This document shows, piece by piece, positions 52,601 through 62,094 of a stretch of 64,000 nucleotides of DNA (within the stretch, counting starts at the first letter, position 1; each line of letters starts with the position of its first letter). This DNA is from Azolla caroliniana (taxonomy: Eukaryota; Polypodiophyta), in contig JBHGNT010000007.1 of the NCBI GenBank assembly GCA_043228905.1, positions 8,866,001 to 8,930,000 on the forward strand. Reading direction: 5' to 3'. The notes below the pieces were generated by a model. It was not told the DNA's origin, did no database searches, and was given only the letters and a program-made list of their open reading frames with translations. Made by a program: the position numbers and the translations under genes.

Positions 52601-55513
52601 GCCAAAGAAATGAAGTCGGAAGATAAAGCGGCGATGATCAAACTTCTCACGGAGTTTCGCGACGTATTCGCCTGGTCATACGAAGACATGCGAGGGCTGG
52701 ACCCTCAATTATATCAGCATCAGATCCACTTAGGCAAGGACGCGAAACCAGTGGCGCAAAGACGTTACCGAATGAACCCCAACTACGCCGCCAAAGTGAA
52801 GGAGGAAATCGACAAACTCCTAAGAGTGGGCTTCATCCGGCCGGTAAAGAAAGCGACGTGGCTGAGCCCCATCGTCGTCGTCCCAAAGAAGAACGGTAAA
52901 ATCCGCGTGTGTGTAGATTACAGGAAACTAAATGCAGCCACAATTACGGATGCATTCCCTCTTCCGTTCACGGATGGAGTACTGGATGCCGTTGCCGGCC
53001 ATGAAGTTTATAGTTTTTTAGACGGGTTCAGCGGATACAATCAAATCCGGATGCACCCTGACGACCAGGAGAAGACAGCGTTCGTCACCGAATGGGGGGT
53101 GTTTGTGGCCGAAGTAATGATGTTCGGCCTAAAAACGGCACCAGCAACTTTCCAGCGAATCATCATGGAGATCTTCGGCGAATACATTCCTGCCTTCATG
53201 CAGGTTTTCCTGGATGATTTTGCAGTCTATAGCCAGGGAAAAGACCATTTGCAGCACCTACGGTTATGCCTTGAAAAGTGTAGGTTATACCGGCTAAGCT
53301 TAAACCCAGCAAAATGCATCTTTGGGGTTTCAAGTGGAATCTTACTGGGACACATTGTAAGTAAGGAGGGCATTGCGGTCGACCCGGACAAAGTAAACGC
53401 GATACTAGGGGCACCGGCGCCGAAAACGGCCAAAGCACTAAGCCGATTCTTAGGACAGATCCGGTGGCACAGCCGGATGCTCCGTCACTTGGCTGACTTG
53501 GCTACACCATTACACACCGCGGTACATCGGACACCGTTCCAATGGACGGATACGGAGGATAAGGCATACAATGCCCTGAAGGTACTTTTGTCGCAAGCAC
53601 CCGTCGTGCAGCCTCCGGATTGGAGCAAGGAATTTCATGTGTTCGTTGACGCTTCCGACATCGCTATCGGCAGCGCCTTAATGCAACTTACGGAGCCTAA
53701 ATGGTACCGGCCGGTATATTACGCCAGCCGGAAGCTGTCCCAAGCGGAGAAGAACTATTCGACGACGGAACGGGAGGCCCTGGGCATGATCTACAGTGTC
53801 ACAAAGTTTCGTCATTACCTATTGGGAAGGAAGTTCTCCTTCCATGTGGATCACTCGGCGCTCCTGTACTTAGTGTCCAAGGCGTCCCTGACCGGTAAGT
53901 TGGCCCGTTGGACCTTGCTGTTGCAGGAGTTCGAATTCGAGATCTTCCACCGGCCCGGTATCCAGCATGCCGTAGCAGACTACCTGAGCCGGTTAGAGTC
54001 TGGAGAATCAGGCGACGGAGTATCGGATGAATTCCCGGACGCAGAGTTATTCCGTATCACCCCGGAAACGGCAGCGGACAACACGGTGGCATCAGAAGAT
54101 AGGTGGCTGACAAACATGCACCAGTTCCTAAGCACGGGCCTGCCACCGGAGGAAATGAACCGGGACGAGAGGAAACGACTGGCGGTGCAGAGCCGCAATT
54201 TCTGTCTGTTACGGGACACTCTCTACCACAAGGGAGCAGATGGAATATGGAGACGGGCAGTCCGTAGTGACGAGAAACAAGTAATCTTACGGGAAGCACA
54301 CTATGGGGTTGCCGGAGGACACTATGCCGGGGAAGCGACGGCAAGGAAAGTATGGCAGAGCGGCTTATGGTGGCCCACGACGTTAAAAGACGTCGTCAAG
54401 TATGCTAAGGAATGTGACCTATGCCAACGAATGGGCCAGCCTACGGAGCAAGCACGGATGCCACACCAACCGGTACTTCCACTAGAGCCATTCCAGAAGT
54501 GGGGGTTGGATTTTGTCAGACCGTTCAAGCCACCGGCAATGAGAACGGGTAATCGTTATGTCATCGTGGCAACGGATTATTGCACTAAATGGGTGGAGGC
54601 TAAGGCCTTGAGAGACAATACCGCGTCATCCACAGCAAAAGTCCTGTACGAGAACATTTGGTGCCGATATGGATGTCCGATTGAATTAATCAGCGACCAA
54701 GGAGGGCACTTCCTCGGCCAGGTAGTTGAAAGCTTAACAACGTTCTATGCCGTGGTCCATAAACGGAGCACACCGTACTACCCACAAGCGAACGGGTTAG
54801 CAGAGTCAACCAACAAAACGCTCCAGAAAATTCTCCGCAAAATCGTCAATGAAAACCGGACGGACTGGGATACAAAGCTCCATAGCGCGCTATGGGCGTA
54901 CCGAACGGCATACAAAACAAGTATCCGGACAACGCCGTTCCGGTTAGCGTTCGGCTTAGAGGCGGTCATGCCGGTGGAATTTCAGGTACCAAGCTTACGG
55001 ATCCAACTACGGGAACGGCTGAATGAAAAGGAGTCGGAGGAAATGCGGCTAGCAGCACTATGCGAACTGGAGGAGCAACGGCTGGCCAGCATCCTACACA
55101 TGGAACTGGAGCAACGACGACGGAAAGCGTTCGTTGACCGTCACCGGAAAGGTAATGAAAAGATGTTCGAAATCGGAAAGCCGGTGCTAGTATTCCAAAC
55201 GAGGATGGGCAAGATGCCGGGTAAACTCCGGTTTAGATGGACAGGCCCGTATTGGCTGACACGGGAATACAACGGGTCCTATCAGTTAGGGACACTTGCC
55301 GGTGAAGTGCTAGGCAAGTGGGTCAACGGATTTAGACTAAAGCCCTATAAAGGACCGATGCCAAATAACCCGTTTATGCAGCCCACCGGCACTATACCGG
55401 GAACGGTACGGATGGAAGAAAAAGACGACGGGGAACCCGTAGCAGAGGCGAAGGAAGACACGGCAACCCGTAAGGAAAACGGTAAGGGTCCGAAGGGACC
55501 TACGGATGTGTAA
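49643..55513 (+). CDS. Gypsy-F gag-pol polyprotein
   Basis: 1956 residues, starts MTRPTHDLVTD. A Pro/Glu/Lys-rich stretch (about 115-200) precedes the gag domain (about 228-357, HAFEQTWEANH ... LREPLRTV). Three zinc knuckles follow: CTICLNAGHSAVEC (409), CVICQSKSHTTDRC (428) and CYYCRQEGHYSNQC (about 602), the last separated by an Arg/Tyr/Asp-rich region. Protease VIDGGSGVNV about 768; RT VDYRKLNAAT 1091 and FLDDFAVYS about 1190; RNase H FHVFVDASD 1331; integrase HHCC (about 1553-1595) and core (WGLDFVRPF 1620, ISDQGG 1683, LAESTNK 1718). All catalytic residues are visible and there is no stop or frameshift. It should produce particles, DNA copies and integrase. It is followed by an A-rich tract and an additional ORF. 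Confidence 0.95.
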   Translation: MTRPTHDLVTDRARRLAERQRRRETFQQAAHEIRSDRSFSNEIRRVAEESLRLQQTRDQDDGSSLSSLRETKRLLEALASGENEAEAFSAYESDSEGGYSVHTNYWSSNDTPGGPKDDGSDTVPTPEPEPLDQGYPEPQTEAVNPPTPEVEEAKPPTPTKEPAKVPEDEPVKEPEKEPEEEPEKAPAKQPEVEPERKPERYQQTPLNRGLILDDDMPFQYSKYRDDPDAEAHVHAFEQTWEANHTSQRMTPEEEERSKIAEFGVTLEGPATRWRRTQDPETITTFAELKAKFLHFFHKEVDQTTMVGLFYTIRQEAGESIPQFVIRFQRMHSQLARAPPEEELRTIFLNALREPLRTVCTVIDFRGSTIDQVIDRVREMEKSSSWLTLGTLQRALPTDEDLRFRQAIQCTICLNAGHSAVECNMRTQCVICQSKSHTTDRCEYNLLNRQAPPVRRIEPRSSRDEDDDRWQRMNRYRPAQDVRYGDRQENDGRYGNRHDNYDRYERSDRYRESNRRHEQYDRDHSPGYRRHQEDYGRFYDPPRPDYRNKNKNNKKRNFKKGGHTRDPEHGTPRSQPAQNAPLTTGPTPDTSNAESSNTRKEYCYYCRQEGHYSNQCPAKSYDKRPAVNMVVPEVADVQQVTTRSKGMAKEWETQEAIRKQATEWVKEANERNVANAERQKANTIGSAGGSHPENETWQALQECQITLPLGRLLQLVPRFTEGLKTVMTDGRAPPAPVLFSNPEEGPTVVDTSSPVITAIVKGHELPGTVIDGGSGVNVISLHTCDALGIHEWEPCPFWLRMADTSSVRPTGLIRKLEVTIVGHTFHISAVVLQLQAQGAYPLLLGRPWLKTAHIKQNWRKNMITFRRGKAKVRIPTQPRTSNGKECTPLYAECVNMLEGLADDEEAQYLEEHPKIVPLFEIDVAEAVAPYLPQRDETEAEPDKDSIRELRQAQEALEREMVVSQRVKTSQLDEVNLGSKDESKPVHIAKEMKSEDKAAMIKLLTEFRDVFAWSYEDMRGLDPQLYQHQIHLGKDAKPVAQRRYRMNPNYAAKVKEEIDKLLRVGFIRPVKKATWLSPIVVVPKKNGKIRVCVDYRKLNAATITDAFPLPFTDGVLDAVAGHEVYSFLDGFSGYNQIRMHPDDQEKTAFVTEWGVFVAEVMMFGLKTAPATFQRIIMEIFGEYIPAFMQVFLDDFAVYSQGKDHLQHLRLCLEKCRLYRLSLNPAKCIFGVSSGILLGHIVSKEGIAVDPDKVNAILGAPAPKTAKALSRFLGQIRWHSRMLRHLADLATPLHTAVHRTPFQWTDTEDKAYNALKVLLSQAPVVQPPDWSKEFHVFVDASDIAIGSALMQLTEPKWYRPVYYASRKLSQAEKNYSTTEREALGMIYSVTKFRHYLLGRKFSFHVDHSALLYLVSKASLTGKLARWTLLLQEFEFEIFHRPGIQHAVADYLSRLESGESGDGVSDEFPDAELFRITPETAADNTVASEDRWLTNMHQFLSTGLPPEEMNRDERKRLAVQSRNFCLLRDTLYHKGADGIWRRAVRSDEKQVILREAHYGVAGGHYAGEATARKVWQSGLWWPTTLKDVVKYAKECDLCQRMGQPTEQARMPHQPVLPLEPFQKWGLDFVRPFKPPAMRTGNRYVIVATDYCTKWVEAKALRDNTASSTAKVLYENIWCRYGCPIELISDQGGHFLGQVVESLTTFYAVVHKRSTPYYPQANGLAESTNKTLQKILRKIVNENRTDWDTKLHSALWAYRTAYKTSIRTTPFRLAFGLEAVMPVEFQVPSLRIQLRERLNEKESEEMRLAALCELEEQRLASILHMELEQRRRKAFVDRHRKGNEKMFEIGKPVLVFQTRMGKMPGKLRFRWTGPYWLTREYNGSYQLGTLAGEVLGKWVNGFRLKPYKGPMPNNPFMQPTGTIPGTVRMEEKDDGEPVAEAKEDTATRKENGKGPKGPTDV

Positions 55514-55528
55514 GATCACATACCGTCA

Positions 55529-55580
55529 TTAAAAAAAAAAGAAAAAAAAAAAGAAAAAAAACAAATCATTAAAAATCAAG
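55529..55580 (+). other. A-rich purine tract between pol and the additional ORF
   Basis: Runs of 8-11 A separated by single G over about 35 bp, directly after the pol stop. It could be an internal purine tract used to prime plus-strand DNA, or a spacer affecting expression of the next ORF; neither is proven. Confidence 0.5.
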
Positions 55581-55721
55581 GTATGAACGGACGTGAAAGC
55601 AAGGAGCGAAAAGGTACGTAGTGGGCATTTAAGAGCCGCCACGTTACTTAATACTAAATTGGTACACGACGTGCGCATGCTCGGAAAAGGCGCCAAGACG
55701 CACAGAGAAAAAGCAGAACGC

Positions 55722-56591
55722 ATGGAGACCTTTTCATTTCGCGAGCCAAGAAGCACAAAAGCACCAAGGCAGTGGAAGCTTAGCAAACGCGAACCTGCAC
55801 TCAGAGAACCCCCACGTTCGGAACTCTCTATCTCTCGCTCTCGCTCTCATCACCACTCTACCTCGCCATCTTTCCTCGACCTCGAAGCAGACATGGAACC
55901 ACAAACGCTGTCGGAAGCGGCCATGAAATGGCTCAGGCAACACGGACTGGATGGGTTCTTGACCATCATGGAGGCACCACCGCACAAAGAAGCCGACCAG
56001 GTCATCAAGGAGCTCGACAAAGAAGTCATCACCGAGGAAGCGATCCGTGCGCTAACAGGCCTTCCGGAAGGAGGTATTTTTCAGATCGATAACCCAACCT
56101 CGGAGCAACTCATCCGATATTTCGGTGGGTACTTTGTAGCCGGCAAAGGCTATCGAACGCAGGGTGGCGAAGATCCGCTATTCAGGGAGATAGCTCGAGT
56201 GCTCCATGAGTACGGCCACGTGTACCCCCGACCCCCTGTCATGCCAAAAAATCGGGCAGGGATGATCATAGCCACCTATGAAGGGATCAAGGTGGATTGG
56301 CCGGTGTTGATTGCAGACGGTTTGTGCGCGGCAATCGACACGGTACGAGGAAAGGACGGCAAGGAGGGCCGGAAGCTGTGGCATGCCGTAGCTCAGTGGA
56401 TAACATTGCTCGTGCCGCCGGTCGAGACCGTTCAGCCAAAGAAACGGCCAAGATTATCGGAAGGAAGCACCTCGAAACCCGCGTCCAAACGACAGCAGCT
56501 GCTGGCGTCGAAGGCGACGAAAGGGAAGAAACGGCTCCCAGAACCGGAGGAGGTGTCACCGGTCCGACCCGTTAAGATAACCATACGGTGA
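55722..56591 (+). CDS. Gypsy-F additional ORF, first part
   Basis: Open from at least 55593; ATG 55722 gives 289 residues, and ATG 55892 (MEPQTLSEAAMKWLRQHG) would give a shorter form beginning at the compact domain. A Ser/His-rich N-terminus is followed by a globular stretch (DQVIKELDKEVITEEAIRAL, RYFGGYFVAGKGYRT, YEGIKVDWPVLIADGLCAAI) and a basic end (KKRPRLSEG, SKRQQLLASKATKGKKR) that looks nuclear-localising. The region resembles the putative plant transposon proteins encoded in aORFs of Tat-lineage elements, but I cannot confirm a family. It ends at TGA 56589-56591; the next ORF continues in the same frame. Confidence 0.7.
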   Translation: METFSFREPRSTKAPRQWKLSKREPALREPPRSELSISRSRSHHHSTSPSFLDLEADMEPQTLSEAAMKWLRQHGLDGFLTIMEAPPHKEADQVIKELDKEVITEEAIRALTGLPEGGIFQIDNPTSEQLIRYFGGYFVAGKGYRTQGGEDPLFREIARVLHEYGHVYPRPPVMPKNRAGMIIATYEGIKVDWPVLIADGLCAAIDTVRGKDGKEGRKLWHAVAQWITLLVPPVETVQPKKRPRLSEGSTSKPASKRQQLLASKATKGKKRLPEPEEVSPVRPVKITIR

Positions 56592-58562
56592 CCGGGACAG
56601 AAGGAACCGGAACCCTTGACGGCACAGATACATGCCGCTACCCAGGAAGAGGAAACGGAGGAGCCAGTAGAGCACCTCCAACGACGGTCAAGAAGTAGGA
56701 CCGCCGGGACAGCGGGGGAGCGTTCGGACCCACAAAAGGAAGAAACGCCCCCAACTCAACCTGAGCAAACCACAAGGGAGGAACCGGAACCGGTGCGTCT
56801 AGAACCGGCCTTGTCGACTTCTATGCAAGAAGTCATTCCAACGGCTCCGGAGACGGCGAGAACCGGAACTCAACAGCCGGCGAGCCCAGCCAGCACACAC
56901 GGCGGCCAAGGAGTAGAACCAGAACGGCAGATACAGGCACTCAGGCCAGACAATTCCACAGTGAACGAGCCGACCCGACCAGTACAGCAGCAAGGCACCA
57001 GTAGCATGTGGCTACGGTGGGTAGGCGAGCAGATCGCTGGAGCGGTCGAGTACATAGAGGCGGAGGAGAGAGCGCACCACGAACGGTTGCTCGTCACAAC
57101 CGTAGATCTAGAGACGGCCCGGTCCAAAATCCGGAGCCTTGAACAAGACTTGGACAGGGTCACAAGGGAAATGGCTCAATTGGCTTTGACAACACAAGTC
57201 CAAGCACCGGTGACTCCGGGCAATGTACAGAATAAAGCGTCAGATCAACCTGTACATAGCAATCAGACCCCGGCAACGGAAACCGTTCCGGAGAGAAATG
57301 CGGCACAAGCCCAAGAGCTTGCGGACTTAAAGGATGAGCTAGCTGCCCAGGAAGCGCTGAGGAGCCGCGAAAGAGAGTTGAAGACGGCAGCGGAGGCAGA
57401 ACTCAAAAAGACTGCTGAGAATCTACGTCGGGCCGAGGAGAGCTTACGAAAAGGCCACCAAGCGTACGACCGGCTCAAGGAGGAAAAGGAGAAAATGCTG
57501 CAAGAGAAGGTCAGGCTCCGGAGAAACGCCAAAACAGAAGTAGAGCGCCTGAAAGAGGAACTCCGGCAGCTAAAGGACCGGGAGGACCGGAACCATCACC
57601 AGATCAACGGCAAGCTCAAACAAAAAACGGAGGAATTTGAGCACTTGCACCGGGAGTATAAACGGTTGCAAACGGAGCACAAGGAACGGACGGATGAGCT
57701 CCGGCAAGCAATTGATCGGACCGCAACGGCATACGCTAAGGAACAAGCGGAAACCAGAAGACGGTTGGAAGAGGCGGAGAAGGTTCAGACAGAGCTCCTC
57801 AGGCAACAGCAGGCGGAAAAAGAAAGAGCGGCGGAGGTACTGCAGAGGCTGCAAACAACATATCAAGGGCAGCTGACGCGCTACAGAGAGCAGGCGGAGG
57901 ATACGGCTAGTCTCATTAAGCAGTTGAAGGAGGAACGACAAGTTGTGGAAAGTAGAGCGCAAATGGGAGCAAGTCGCATCCAGGATATCATTCGGGCCTG
58001 GTTGAACCAGACCAAGAGCTTGATTGACAACGGTTCCGTCAAATGGTGGACCAAGTGGGCCACGAACGCGGCGGAACTCCAATTGCTCCGGGCCGACGTA
58101 GAGAACCGGCGGAAGGAGGGAGATGATTGCTATATGCTGACTTCTGAAGACTTCACCGGCATAAGAGATGAGCTGGCCGAAGACTTTCAAGCCTTGGCAG
58201 AGGACCAACTAGGGCAAGTCCGGCAACTTGTAGCTCAGCTGGACGACGACAGGCTAGAGGCGCAGATCCAGTTTGAAAGCTACGAGAGGTCCCGGATCCG
58301 GGAAGAGAAAGCACGAGAACCAGTAACGGTCAACCTCAGTGATGAGGAACCGTTACTGGAAGGAGACCGGACCGGAAGCAGTCAAACGGGGATGCCGGAG
58401 TCAGAGAAACAAACGGAGCAGCCGCCTATAGAGCAGCCGGAACAGCCTCAATCCCAACCGCAACCACAGCAGCAGCAGCAAGCACAGCCGCAACAACCAC
58501 AACCGGAAGAACAAGTGGAAACTCTGGAACAAAGTATTTTGGACAATTTGGGTGAACAATGA
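56592..58562 (+). CDS. Gypsy-F additional ORF, second part (coiled-coil)
   Basis: In frame with the preceding ORF and separated only by one TGA; it has no ATG of its own near the front (first in-frame ATG about 56822), so it is probably the C-terminal half of one longer protein. About 650 residues. Contents: a Glu/Thr/Pro-rich segment; a long heptad-type coiled coil (about 57060-57960; ELADLKDELAAQEALRSRER, EKEKMLQEKVRLRRNAKTEV); a helical domain with SVKWWTKWATNAAELQLLRA; and a Gln/Pro-rich tail. No transmembrane segment is seen, so it does not look like an envelope protein. A structural or targeting role is a guess. Confidence 0.65.
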   Translation, partial: PGQKEPEPLTAQIHAATQEEETEEPVEHLQRRSRSRTAGTAGERSDPQKEETPPTQPEQTTREEPEPVRLEPALSTSMQEVIPTAPETARTGTQQPASPASTHGGQGVEPERQIQALRPDNSTVNEPTRPVQQQGTSSMWLRWVGEQIAGAVEYIEAEERAHHERLLVTTVDLETARSKIRSLEQDLDRVTREMAQLALTTQVQAPVTPGNVQNKASDQPVHSNQTPATETVPERNAAQAQELADLKDELAAQEALRSRERELKTAAEAELKKTAENLRRAEESLRKGHQAYDRLKEEKEKMLQEKVRLRRNAKTEVERLKEELRQLKDREDRNHHQINGKLKQKTEEFEHLHREYKRLQTEHKERTDELRQAIDRTATAYAKEQAETRRRLEEAEKVQTELLRQQQAEKERAAEVLQRLQTTYQGQLTRYREQAEDTASLIKQLKEERQVVESRAQMGASRIQDIIRAWLNQTKSLIDNGSVKWWTKWATNAAELQLLRADVENRRKEGDDCYMLTSEDFTGIRDELAEDFQALAEDQLGQVRQLVAQLDDDRLEAQIQFESYERSRIREEKAREPVTVNLSDEEPLLEGDRTGSSQTGMPESEKQTEQPPIEQPEQPQSQPQPQQQQQAQPQQPQPEEQVETLEQSILDNLGEQ

Positions 58563-58614
58563 AGGGGCCGAGAAGGGTTCGACGTACAAGGTACTGTCCC
58601 ACGGGCGTGCCATG

Positions 58615-59033
58615 TGTTACCGGCCGGCAAGGAGTCCAAAATACGGAGTGAAGGAATTAATTAAGTATGGTTGTAAATAAGCATAGTGTGGACGGACGGA
58701 CTGGAAACGGTATGCCGTTCCAGATCCGGACGGATCCCGAATAGGTGCGATAGGCACCGTTTTGTACTACGGGCCGGAAACCTATTTAAAGGCCCGGACC
58801 CCATTGTAATCGCAGCGGATAATTAATAGAGCATATGGTGTTTATACTTCTGTGTTGATTTCCGTTCTGTAGTTACTGTGATATCTTACGCGTGTAATTA
58901 ACCAAAGCACTCTAATCGTGTAACCTACGTAAGTCGGTGTAATCGTTGAATCTTAATCCTATGCCGTAATCACCCTTTGGTGAAGTGTCTCCGTGATACC
59001 TTGTGTTAGGCCTTGTCCGGTCAGAGAATAACA
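58615..59033 (+). repeat. Gypsy-F 3' LTR
   Basis: 419 bp; differs from the 5' LTR at gtcagtg/gtcggtg and gtgacacc/gtgatacc, both transitions. Confidence 0.95.
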
Positions 59034-61714
59034 AGAAAAAGGATGGATCACTTTGTCTCGTCGTAGACTACCACAACTTGAATAAGGTCACCATCAGGAA
59101 TAGGTATGCACTTCCCTTTATCTCAAGTCTTTTAGAACGGATCAATGGTGCAAGGTTCTTCACAAAGATCAACTTACGAGGAGCATATAACCTCGTACGG
59201 ATCTGACCAGGATATGAATGGAAGACCGCGTTCCGCACCAGATATGGCACTTCGACTATACAGTCATGCCATTCGGTCTCACTAATGTACCAACAGTCTT
59301 CCAACACATGACAAATGATATATTCCAAGATCTCTTGGATGTTTGTTTGATCATATATTTGGATGGTCTACTGGTTTATTCGAAGACCCAAGAAGAGCAT
59401 GATTCTCATGTACTGTTAGTACTAAAATGGCTTCGAGAACATGGTCTTTATGCAAAACTAGAAAACTGTAGCTTCGAGTGCAACCAGGTGGAATTTCTGG
59501 GCTATGTCATCTCCTCGGAAGGCGTCTCTATGGATCCAGCTAAGGTCAAAATAGTGGTAGAATGGCAGACTCCACGTTCGTTGCGAGATGTCCAATGCTT
59601 TTTAGACTTTGCGAATTTTTACCGCAAGTTTATACAGGATTACTCAAAGCTTATTCTTTCTCTCACACAACTTACCAAGAAGGGGGACTCTTTGTTTGGT
59701 CTAAAGAAGCGGACATGGCTTTTGAGAGTCTTAAGAAAGCATTTACATCAGCTCCTATTCTAGCTCATGTTGATCCGACAAAACCATTCATCATTGAGGT
59801 AGACGCGTCGAATTTCACCTTGGGTAGCATTCTTTCACAACAAGCCGATGATGAAAATCTACATCCTGTGGCTTTCCACTCACGCAAGTTTAACACCACT
59901 GAAATCAACTATGAAATTCACGATAAAGAGTTATTAGTAATAGTGGACTCTTTTACACAATGAAGACATTCTCTAGAGCGATCTTCTCATCAAGTCAATG
60001 ATCACAAAAATCTTGCCTACTTTCAGAATGCTCATGTATTAAATCAACGTCAAGCTTAGTGGGCCCAATTCCTCACTCGTTTCGAGCTCAAAATTACATA
60101 TTGTCCTGGAAAGCAACAAGGGAAGGCAGATGCATTATTGCGGTGCTCGTATCTAGCACCGCATCTCGGTGAGCTAGCATTCGATAACCAAAAGCAAGTA
60201 ATCTTAGGACCAGCACGACTGCAAGCAACGCGGGTTTTCGATATGCCATTGGATTCCCACATTATCAATACCATACGTGAGGACTTGAAGACAGATGCTT
60301 TCGCTCAAGCCATTCTAGCACAAATTGACCCCTCTCGGGCATCTTGTTCATAGTCGCAACAACCAGGTTTGGATTATCGACAATTAGAATGTCATGATGG
60401 ATAACTATTCTTTAAGTGGCTCTTGAATGTTCCTAATGGTTCTTGTCACCTTCGAGTAGTTCAAAATTGTCATGACACATATACAACTGGGCATTTTGGT
60501 AGTACTAAAACATTAGATTTAGTACAACGATCATTCTGGTGGCCCCATATGAGCCGATTTGTCGAAGATTATGTTCGGACATGTGATACATGTTGCAGAG
60601 CAAAGATGCCAAGGCATCATCCATATGGTTTATTGGAACCATTACCAATTCCAAGCAAGTCGTGGCAATCCATTGCTCTAGATTTCATTACAGATCTTCC
60701 AGTTTCTAAGGGATTCAATGTGATCTTAACAGTAGTAGATCGATATACGAAGATGGTCCCTTTCCTACCATATACTAAGGAAATCACTAGTGAAGAAACC
60801 GCTGAAAGTGTCATGCATTAGGTATGTCCGCATTATGGTCCCCCCAATAGTATCATCGACGACTGTGGACCTCAGTTCGTCTCGAAATTCTGGAAGCACC
60901 TCTTCAAAATGCTCAAGGTCACTTGTAACCTCTCCTCCGGTTACCACCCGCAAACAGACGGACACGCAGAACAAACAAATCAAACGTTGGAACAATATCT
61001 TCGGTGTTTCCTAAGCTATCACCAGATGACTAAGAAGATATTCTCCACTTCACCGAATTTGCGTGTAATAACTCTATCCACTCATCGACTAATGTTACAC
61101 CATTTTATGCTTATACGGGCTACCATCCCCGGTGGTGTGTATTCGAAACTCCGGAGTTACCCACAAATCCTTGTGCAGAGAATCGTTTGGAGCAGCTATG
61201 CAAGATATAGGCGGATATATCTACCCATTTAGAACAAGCTCAACAAACCCACAAGGTTTATGCAGATCGTCATCGGCTTCCATTCACTTTTAACATTGGA
61301 GATCAGGTATCGCTATTACGATGACACATCAAGACTAGTCGCCCATGTGATAAATTGGATTATCAGCGATTAGGCCCTTTCCGTATTGACGATGTCACTT
61401 TTCGTCTCGATTTACTGCCGCAACTACAAATACATCCGGTATTTCATAGTTCTCTTCTAGAACCCTATCAGGACAGCACTATCCCAGGTCGTATCAAACA
61501 ACCTCCACCTCCCATCGAACTTGAAGATGGACTTGAGTATGAGGTTTCTGCCATCCTCGATTTCAAGATTGTTCACAACAAGCTCTACTATTTGGTTGAT
61601 TGGCTAGGATATAGTTCCAACGAGCGTACTTGGGAACCAATAGAGAATGTGACCAATGCTCATGCTCTTCTTGAAGACTTCCATCGTCAATATCCAAACA
61701 AACCGGGTTCCTAA
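59034..61714 (+). pseudogene. Chromo-E RT, RNase H, integrase and chromodomain
   Basis: Continues RT from [20 protein letters not shown] through [26 protein letters not shown] and the active site, which reads YLDG instead of YLDD (59356-59367). RNase H: FIIEVDASNFTLGSILSQ. Integrase HHCC: HDTYTTGHFGSTK ... CDTC; core IALDFITDLPVSKG and GYHPQTDGHAEQTNQ. The end (61355-61714) has DYQRLGPFRIDD, LQIHPVFHSSLLEPY and a chromodomain (YEVSAILDFKIVHNKLYYLV, WLGYSSNERTWEPIENV). Frames shift near 59700, 60350, 60820 and 61040. Chromodomains steer integration toward marked chromatin; this copy is dead. Confidence 0.85.
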
Positions 61715-61770
61715 TCCAAAACGACTCATAACACTCGTTTTTTTTGAAGGGGGGGATAGTGTCATGATAT

Positions 61771-61834
61771 GGCAAGATTCAAACCCATGACCTTATGTTA
61801 CATGGGTTGAGCCCTTACCATTAGACTATACATT
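61771..61834 (-). other. tRNA-like module in the Chromo-E 3' LTR
   Basis: Minus strand: A-box-like TAGTCTAATGGTAAGG, then B-box-like ATGGGTTTGAATCTTG about 30 nt later. Same position relative to the LTR start as in LTR-B and the 33.2-kb LTR. Confidence 0.6.
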
Positions 61835-61905
61835 ATAATACAAAAAATATTATTTTCATTTATTATTTCACTATAGAAAATTGATGTATATTCCAGATTT
61901 CTCTG

Positions 61906-61950
61906 GAACATTCTAGAAACTTCAAGAGTACTCCTGAAAACACTATATAA
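61906..61950 (+). promoter_or_regulatory. Heat-shock-element-like array plus TATA, Chromo-E 3' LTR
   Basis: GAA 61906, TTC 61911, GAA 61916, TTC 61921 and GAG 61926: five units exactly 5 bp apart. TATATAA follows at 61944-61950. Confidence 0.6.
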
Positions 61951-62053
61951 GGAGGCACAAGGCATTATTTCGAACCAAATCGGTTCAATGTCAGCCTTAA
62001 GCCTCCTAGCTATCCTTGTATATTCTTTCTACATAATATATCTTTTGTCATCA

Positions 62054-62094
<41 letters not shown>

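Larger units (their letters stand above)
49171..59033 (+). mobile_element. Gypsy-F, young Ty3/gypsy element with extra 3' ORF
   Basis: 9863 bp, two 419-bp LTRs differing at only two sites that I noticed, and a perfect 5-bp duplication AGAAA (49166-49170 and 59034-59038). gag-pol is a single open frame of 1956 residues. Downstream of pol, in the env/aORF position, is a further coding region in another frame. There is no chromodomain. By RT sequence and additional ORF it looks like the Athila/Tat side of plant gypsy elements; this placement is provisional. Confidence 0.96.

Noticed and set aside
56616-58562. Envelope-like gene after pol in Gypsy-F
   Set aside because: No signal peptide or transmembrane segment; sequence is coiled-coil and Gln-rich.
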